64,000 bases of DNA from Armigeres subalbatus (taxonomy: Eukaryota; Arthropoda; Insecta; Diptera; Culicidae), in NCBI RefSeq assembly GCF_024139115.2, contig NC_085140.1, forward strand, positions 29,127,806 to 29,191,805, given 5' to 3'. The notes under the pieces are model-generated. The model had not been told where the DNA came from and searched no databases. It saw only the letters and a program-made list of their open reading frames with translations. The translations under genes and the position numbers were made by a program. Below, one piece after another: positions 58,703 to 64,000 of this stretch; positions within the stretch are counted from its first letter, which is position 1, and every line of letters starts with the position of its first letter.

Positions 58703-60283
58703 ATGGAATTTCTCGTGAGAGTTTGTCGCTTGTGCCTAGACACAAAAGATGTGCAGATTTCCCCTTCGCTTTACGATGGCATCATCCAGGCGAAAATTTC
58801 TACAATTTTTAAATTCCCCGTAAGTATGAATTTGTAATTCGCAGTCCATCCACATCTATTGACCCATATCAATCAGTTCGACAGCCGAGCTTCATTGCCT
58901 TCCAGCATTTGTATGCATTGCTTACTGAAGATTGATGACTTTCATGAATTCGCGGAGACGGTGCGACAAAATCAGGATCAGCTGAAAGCAAGAGAACTCG
59001 AGTTATGTGAACTCAATATCAAGATCGAACCTACAGAAATCAATAAACCTCCGGAAGTTGATCAAGACTTAAACAAACCGGTCATCGCAGTCAAGACGGA
59101 AATCGATTCTATTGGAACCCTACACGCACAGACCGAAAAATACAAAGAGGCTCGTGTTGTGAGTATCGAAACGAACCAATGTATCGTTCAGAGCCACGAT
59201 GATGACACGGTTCAGTTCAAGATTGAATTCGAGGACACCGAGATCCCGAATGAGCCTGAGCCGTCTGTGGAACGGGTCAATAAATTGGAAAAAGAAAATC
59301 GCTTGATTAAAGATTTTTTCTTACTTAAATGTGAAACCTGTTGCACTGAATTTGATAACTTTAGCCTATTGAAACAACACACGACGGTTGTTCATGGTAA
59401 AAAGCTGATTATCAAGTGCTGCAATAAAAACCTATCCCGGAGGTATGACCTACTGGATCACATCGCACTGCATCTCAATCCAAATCACTTTCAGTGTGAC
59501 GGATGCGATAAAGCGTATCAACGCAAAGTGGACCTGATCAACCACCGGCTTAGGGCGCATGGCAACGATGAGGATAGCCCTTTCAAATGTGACCAATGTC
59601 AGGCATCTTTTCCCAAGTCGTACTTGCTGAAAGCCCATTTAACCAAACACGTTCAGGTGGAGTGCGACATTTGCCGAAAAGTTCTGTCGAATCCTGTGGC
59701 CCTTCGGAATCACAAGATTCAAGTGCATAGTGACGGGAATAAACATGTGTGCGACACATGCGGTTTAGAACTAAGCAGTAAACCGGCATTGCAAAGACAC
59801 AAGACTCGTCATGAGCCAATCGATCCAGAGGATCGTGTTGCTTGCCCAATTTGCAGCAAGTGGTTTCCGAATGCAGAAAATCTGAAAAATCACATCAGAT
59901 ACCTGCACGAAGCTAACGAGTCGACTTGCGACGTATGCCAACAGGTGTACTCCAACAAACGGGCCATGCAAGTGCACAAACAGCGAGCACACTCAAAGGC
60001 ATTGCACGAGTGCGACATTTGCGGTAAAAAATTTACCCGTAAGCTCGCACTGAAAGAGCACTATTCGATTCATACCGGGGAGAAGTTGTACCGGTGCGAC
60101 CTATGCGGAAAATCCATTAGCAATATTTCGTTTCTGTACAAGCACCGGAAGCTCAAACATCCGACGGAGTGGTTGGCAGAGAAACAGAAGGCGTATGCAA
60201 GTGCATCGGTCGCACCGGATAAAACTGATCAACACGAAAACGGCGATGACAAAAATATGAATTGTAAATTGAGCACAACTTAA
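58703..60283 (+). CDS. ZAD/C2H2 zinc-finger protein (Grauzone-like), 507 aa
   Basis: Exons 58703-58819 (39 codons) and 58877-60283, phase 0, with a 57 bp GTAAGT...AATCAG intron. Exon 1 has VCRLCLDTKDVQISPSLYDG ending IFKFP; exon 2 has FDSRASLPSSICMHCLLKID and then FHEFAETVRQNQDQL, completing the four-cysteine ZAD. The acidic linker (about residues 90-190) contains two repeated KIE(P/F)(T/E)E-like motifs. Ten fingers follow: CETC, CC-type (CCNKNLSRR), CDGC, CDQC, CDIC, CDTC, CPIC, CDVC, CDIC and CDLC, with the HTGE linker before the last and a TEWLAEK tail. AATAAA at 60301-60306 lies 17 bp after the stop. Expected to be a nuclear DNA-binding regulator; it is the most diverged of the cluster in its ZAD exon, and its targets are unknown. 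Confidence 0.92.
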
Positions 60284-60300
60284 TGAATAACGTGGAGAAA

Positions 60301-60306
60301 AATAAA
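60301..60306 (+). terminator. Polyadenylation signal AATAAA
   Basis: Exact AATAAA 17 bases after the TAA stop of the zinc-finger gene at 58703-60283. Cleavage would be expected 10-30 bases further on. The 3' UTR would be unusually short, so a later site is possible. Confidence 0.5.
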
Positions 60307-60647
60307 TGTGGCAGACGGTAAATCTTGGAAGATGATAGTTGTAGAATTAAATATCTTTGAGTTTTAAAACGCAAAAACCACAAAATCTGAGTTCGGCATA
60401 AATAACATTATTCAAGAAATCTTACCCCTATATATGTATTCAATAGGACCAGCTATTTCAAATATTCAAACAGTTACATTGTGGCACTCGTTTCCGCTCG
60501 GTCTCACGCGTCGAGACGCAGAATAAGCTCAACTTCTGAAGGATTTCAATGGTGCTACTCGGTAAAATTGATTCTGCTACAACACTCATGAACAAAATGC
60601 CCTTGATCTGGCCTTGATACCATCAATGGCAGAGTTTTAGTCACCGA

Positions 60648-60928
60648 TTATTTTACTTGCCAGCTTTCGCTGATTAATTCGTATACTTTTTCGGAGTACT
60701 TGTAAAAGTTATAAACAGTATGGGAACAACACTGGCAAACGGTGTTTTTGTTTGAAATCGATCTGAAAGTATTTAAACACATAAAATATTTTATTTACTT
60801 GTTGGGTTTGTAAAAAAATGTTGTCTTTGCTTACCGCAAATTGGAACACTTTCTCAAGCTGATCCTTCAGATTGTTGAAGTTGTCCGCAAGCCAAACGAA
60901 ACCGACCTCTAGCAGATGGATTTCCCAT
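60648..60928 (-). pseudogene. Broken ZAD exon pair, copy of the 45001-type gene
   Basis: On the minus strand an ATG at 60928 leads into decayed ZAD sequence that loses the CRLC pair but keeps ADNFNNLKDQLEKVFQFA and a GCG|GTAAGC donor (60835/60834). After an 80-90 bp intron with a TACTTTCAG acceptor comes TVCQCCSHTVYNFYKYSEKV, then a stop at 60648. The functional gene at 45001 has ADNFDSIDNLKEQMEKVFQFA and IVCQSCSYKVCEFYKYSEKV, so this is its copy. The frame across the junction is broken by an indel, the first cysteine pair is deleted and no fingers follow. It is divergent from the exon at 61703. No function is expected from this copy. Confidence 0.82.
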
Positions 60929-61406
60929 TTTTCTCAAGGAATAAACTTGGTCCTGATACGCACTGAACTGACGTCAGGGTTTGATCGTAATCGTGACCGC
61001 CGCGGGCGCTGCTAGCCGTCAGCCGTGTTAGGAGTGGTGCTAGCAAAAACTCCCTTCACTCCTGATCCTTCTGATGCTGAGCTGAGACAACTCCGTCTTC
61101 CCGCGGTGTTCGCCCACCATTGCCACAGTTGATCGGGTATTTTCCATATTTCCATCTTTTATCTTTTCGTCATTTTCATGCTTTTCATGTGTTTCCATTC
61201 GAGCAAAACAAAAAAAATGCTTTTGTTCAGTGTATTTTATGGTAAATAAAGTAAACCTTCGTTCACACTAACGTTCCGGAAGACTCTGGTTCAGACCCAG
61301 GTTCAGACTACTTTTATGTGAATTAAATTATCACCTCGAGAAATATCATCAAGATAGCCTGAGAGCACGCTATTAACTGCTAGTCTGAACATAGCATAAT
61401 ACTAAG

Positions 61407-61542
61407 GACACACCTGTGGTACTTGTACCATGGTACAAGAGGACAAGAAAATTATTCCAAGACTATCTTTAATAAAGAGAATAATCAGTACGGTACTCAT
61501 TTCAAGATTCTTGTACCATGGTACTTATACCACCAGTGTGTC
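61407..61542. mobile_element. 136 bp MITE with GACACACCTGTGGTAC termini
   Basis: GACACACCTGTGGTACTTGT and ACCATGGTACAAGA on the left are inverted on the right as TCTTGTACCATGGTACTTAT and ACCACCAGTGTGTC. Non-coding. It lies about 160 bp upstream of the ZAD exon at 61703 and so may be in its promoter. Confidence 0.75.
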
Positions 61543-61702
61543 ATTAGTATAAGCATCACCAATCAAACGATAACAACAAAAAACATCCGAGTGTCGAGTC
61601 GGTCGAGTCAGATAAAAGTCGCTATCGTTTTAATTTCCTCGAGATTTTTCCCAATCTATACTTTAAATCCAGCAATTTTACTGTATTTCCTGTATAAATA
61701 AA

Positions 61703-61825
61703 ATGGCAACGGTATTATCCGTAGATGACATGTGTCGGTTGTGTTTAGATCCGTTTGTGGAAAGTTACAGCACGATCGAAAATCCGGCCATGAAGGACCA
61801 GCTGGAGAAGGTGTTCAGCTTTCCG
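61703..61825 (+). CDS. First exon of a ZAD/C2H2 zinc-finger gene, rest beyond the window
   Basis: ATG at 61703, 41 codons, then CCG|GTGAGT (phase 0, as in all its neighbours). It encodes the first half of a ZAD: MCRLCLDPFVESYSTIENP... ending QLEKVFSFP. Of all exons here it is closest to the first exon of the giant minus-strand gene (CRLCLDPFVESYTTIKSP ... VFSFP). No acceptor followed by a second cysteine pair is found between 61826 and 64000, so the intron is at least 2.2 kb and the fingers lie outside, unless the gene is broken. The unusually long intron contains a piggyBac-like MITE and other repeats. Confidence 0.8.
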
Positions 61826-62374
61826 GTGAGTGTGTTTGATGGTATAATAAAAGAGGGATATTATTTAACTAAAATTTAGAAACAATTATGCATGATTGAA
61901 CATTGTATAGGTAATTGTTTTAATCTATTTTGCGTGAAACAATTTCGGTCATTTACATTTTAGAAAATAATAAATAGGGATATCTGAAATTCTAAGGTTT
62001 AAAATTGTATCAAAATAATGGAGTAAACTATTTAATTTCCTCTTGCTCTCTCTTGCTTGCTTCTCTGTCCTGATATGAGGTGTTCACCGATGCTATATTT
62101 ATTTCTAAAAATGTACCAATTTCTAGGACACCAATCTCCAGAATGTACCATTGTACCATCCCCCAGAAACTAAAATTCACAATATTCATTTCCTAGATTA
62201 CCCCTAAATCGGTTCCAGAAAATAAAGATGAAACTTATTTAATTTGGTTATATTTTTTATGAAACGTCTTTAACGCAATTGACTTTTCCCGTTGAAAATT
62301 GTATCTTGATTTATTTATTCCGGTCAACATTCCCCCATAGAATCCATATTTTCAAAAGCTTCTAATTATTTTAA

Positions 62375-62479
62375 CCCTTAAAGGTGTAAGGCGATTTTTT
62401 AGAAATCGTCGAAAATATTGTTGACGTAAACAATCAATTTTCGGTTTGTTGTTTTAAAACAACATTGCGCATTTAAGGC
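62375..62479. mobile_element. piggyBac-like MITE, copy 2 (inverted)
   Basis: CCCTTAAAGGTGTAAGGCGA ... TTGTTTTAAAACAACATTGC ... ATTTAAGGC with TTAA on both sides (62371-62374 and 62480-62483). It is the reverse-orientation relative of 51168-51297 and lies in the intron after the ZAD exon at 61703. Confidence 0.7.
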
Positions 62480-62489
62480 TTAAACATCC

Positions 62490-62595
62490 AGGGTGTCGAC
62501 TACCTGGAAAAACCTGGAAGACCTGGAAATATCAGGGAATTGTTGTCAACCTGGAAAATCAGGAAATTCTTGGGCCAATCAGGGAAATCCACTAA
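62490..62595. repeat. GTCGACTACCTGGAAAAACC repeat, copy 2
   Basis: GGTGTCGACTACCTGGAAAA followed by CCTGGAAGACCTGGAAAT, TCAGGGAATT, CCTGGAAAATCAGG and CAGGGAAAT. It is the same opening and texture as at 49495-49600. Confidence 0.65.
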
Positions 62596-62849
62596 AGGGA
62601 AATTGTAGGTGATAAAGGTCAACTCGCCTCACTACTGAAAAAGAACCAGCCCATAAGGTTTACTGTCGTTTAGTTAACTTTTTTTTTTCAAGCATAGAAG
62701 ATGAATAGAATTTGTTTATTGTGGGCTTAAACACTGGCGCAATTGAACTGAGGCACGATGGGGCTCGTGACCCACTAATTTGAAAAAAAAATCTCTAAAT
62801 TTTAATATACACGCCCTATAAAAAAAACTGATTTTTCCAAATTAATAAA

Positions 62850-63330
62850 TTTCTGGATGAATTTTCGAGGTTATTCCTGCAAGAATTCCGAGGTATTTAG
62901 ACATTTCTTCGGAAATTACAATAGGAATTGCTTCGGGAATTCCTTTAAGAATACTTCCGTTCAGGTTCTCCTTCGAAATGTTTTTAGAAAGTTCCTCCAA
63001 AAATGGTTTCAGCAATCCTTCAGGAATTCTTTTTGAAATACCTCTAGAAAATTCATCTAGAGATAATTTGGAAAAATCATCCAGCAATTCCTTTATGAAA
63101 CCCTTCATAAATTTCTTCAGTAATTCTTTCGGAATTTTCTTCCCTACTTAATTCTTTAGTATTCCCTTACGGTATTCTTTAAACTCTTTCGGAATTTTCA
63201 GAATTTTATCGAAAATTACTTTAGAGAATCCTTCTAAAATTCTTTCAGAAATTCCAACAAGAATTCATTTAGAAATTTCTACTGAAATAATTTCATAAGT
63301 ATTCCAGAAGAAATCCAAGTACAGCAACAG
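62850..63330. repeat. Degenerate GAATTCC/TTCGGAATT short-unit repeat
   Basis: About 480 bp built from variants of ATTCCTTC(A/G)GGAATT, AGAAATTCC and CTTTCGGAATTTTC at 20-35 bp spacing, in both orientations. The minus-strand frame at 62842-63108 is just the translation of this repeat. Confidence 0.65.
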
Positions 63331-63396
63331 TTCGCTAACTGAGCGCTTTTTAACTGGGCATTAAACAAACACTAGGCTGCGAGGGGGTCTAATGCT

Positions 63397-63789
63397 ACGT
63401 ACACACCAGTCAAGCAGTTCGACGAACATTGACTCCACCCCCAAGAAAACGCTTCAGTTGCTGCTTTGTTGGAACGTGTGTGAAGTTGTTCGAACAACCA
63501 TTTGACAGTTGGCGGCCTGGTTGGAAAAATTAAAACGGTTTGATTTTGGTTTGAGTTGTCGGGGTGGAGTCAAGGATCGCCGAACATGTTTGAGCATTTG
63601 TAGTGAAGTTGCACAAACCCCCATATATTTTTGATGGTTGATGCTCAAGTTAGCGCTCCGGTCGTTCGTGTGTGATATTGTTGGTCGAATAAATTGATTG
63701 TTCGTGCCGCTGTTGGTAAAACTTGATGGATGTTGGAACAAACGAGAGGTGGAGTCAATGTTGGTCAAACTGCTTGACCGTGTGTACGT
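63397..63789. mobile_element. 393 bp MITE with ACGTACACACC termini, copy 1
   Basis: ACGTACACACCAGTCAAGCA and GTTCGACGAACATTGACTCC on the left are mirrored by GGAGTCAATGTTGGTCAAAC and TGCTTGACCGTGTGTACGT on the right. Inside is a second GGGGTGGAGTCAAGG word. Non-coding. Confidence 0.8.
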
Positions 63790-63805
63790 TCCATAATGCA
63801 ATGCA

Positions 63806-64000
63806 ACGTACACACCAGTCAAGCAGTTGGACGAACCTGGGACGAACATTGACTCCGCCCCCAAGAAAACGATTCGGTTGTTGCTTTGTTGGAACGTGTG
63901 TGAAGTTGCTTGAACAACCATTTGACAGTTGGCGGCTCGGTTGGAAAAAATAAAACGGTTTGATTTTGGTTTGAGTTGTCGGGGGTGGAGTCAAGGTTCG
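63806..64000. mobile_element. Same MITE, copy 2, cut by window edge
   Basis: ACGTACACACCAGTCAAGCA starts again only 16 bp after copy 1 and follows it closely to the window end (TTTGACAGTTGGCGG, AAAACGGTTTGATTTTGG, GGTGGAGTCAAGG). The insert GGACGAACCTGGGACGAACA distinguishes it from copy 1. Confidence 0.8.

Noticed and set aside
62842..63108. Minus-strand frame with repeated IPE/ISE motifs, 88 codons
   Set aside because: It is built from the degenerate GAATTCC short-unit repeat.

Overview
This is eukaryotic DNA from a culicine mosquito, most likely Aedes (A. aegypti or a close relative). The evidence is compact genes with 57-74 bp introns, ZAD-type C2H2 zinc-finger genes (an insect family), a Feilai-like tRNA-derived SINE with an exact target duplication, a P-element transposon, a BEL/Pao fragment and a very high density of MITEs and foldback repeats. 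There are no bacterial features. All coordinates come from reading splice sites and frames by eye; no database search was possible.

Layout. 1-10593 (minus strand): almost all of one large gene, the insect hobbit / BLTP2 (KIAA0100) lipid-transfer protein, four exons, cut by the left window edge inside a short intron near the C-terminus. Its 3.1 kb third intron holds a purine-rich repeat and a BEL/Pao pol remnant. 10.6-22.5 kb: no host gene, a stack of MITE-like inverted-repeat elements. 22540-24209 (+): a two-exon ZAD/C2H2 gene (531 aa, 10 fingers). 24770-44577 (-): what I read as a single giant ZAD/C2H2 gene. Its ZAD and first finger modules lie at 42.8-44.6 kb and the rest at 24.8-27.1 kb, joined across a 15.7 kb intron by phase-matched splice sites. 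That intron contains an antisense 4.5 kb P element, a long inverted repeat, a hAT-like element and a Feilai-like SINE. 45001-46567 (+): a second 10-finger ZAD gene, divergent from the giant gene. 46.6-58.6 kb: more MITEs and foldbacks, a small deleted P element and a tRNA-like sequence. 58703-60283 (+): a third 10-finger ZAD gene. 60648-60928 (-): a broken ZAD copy. 61703 onward (+): the first exon of another ZAD gene whose remaining exons lie beyond the window.

How it fits together. The ZAD proteins share one plan: a split four-cysteine ZAD dimerisation domain (intron inside it, phase 0), an acidic linker, then a fixed 10-finger order that starts with a C2H2 / CC-type / C2H2 triplet and ends with an HTGE-linked pair. 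They resemble the Grauzone-like group and are probably nuclear DNA-binding regulators. The giant gene keeps this plan but has seven copies of the opening finger module. Exon-1 similarity suggests that the divergent pair at 44.5-45.1 kb was copied in inverted orientation to 60.6-61.8 kb, where one partner died and the other survives.
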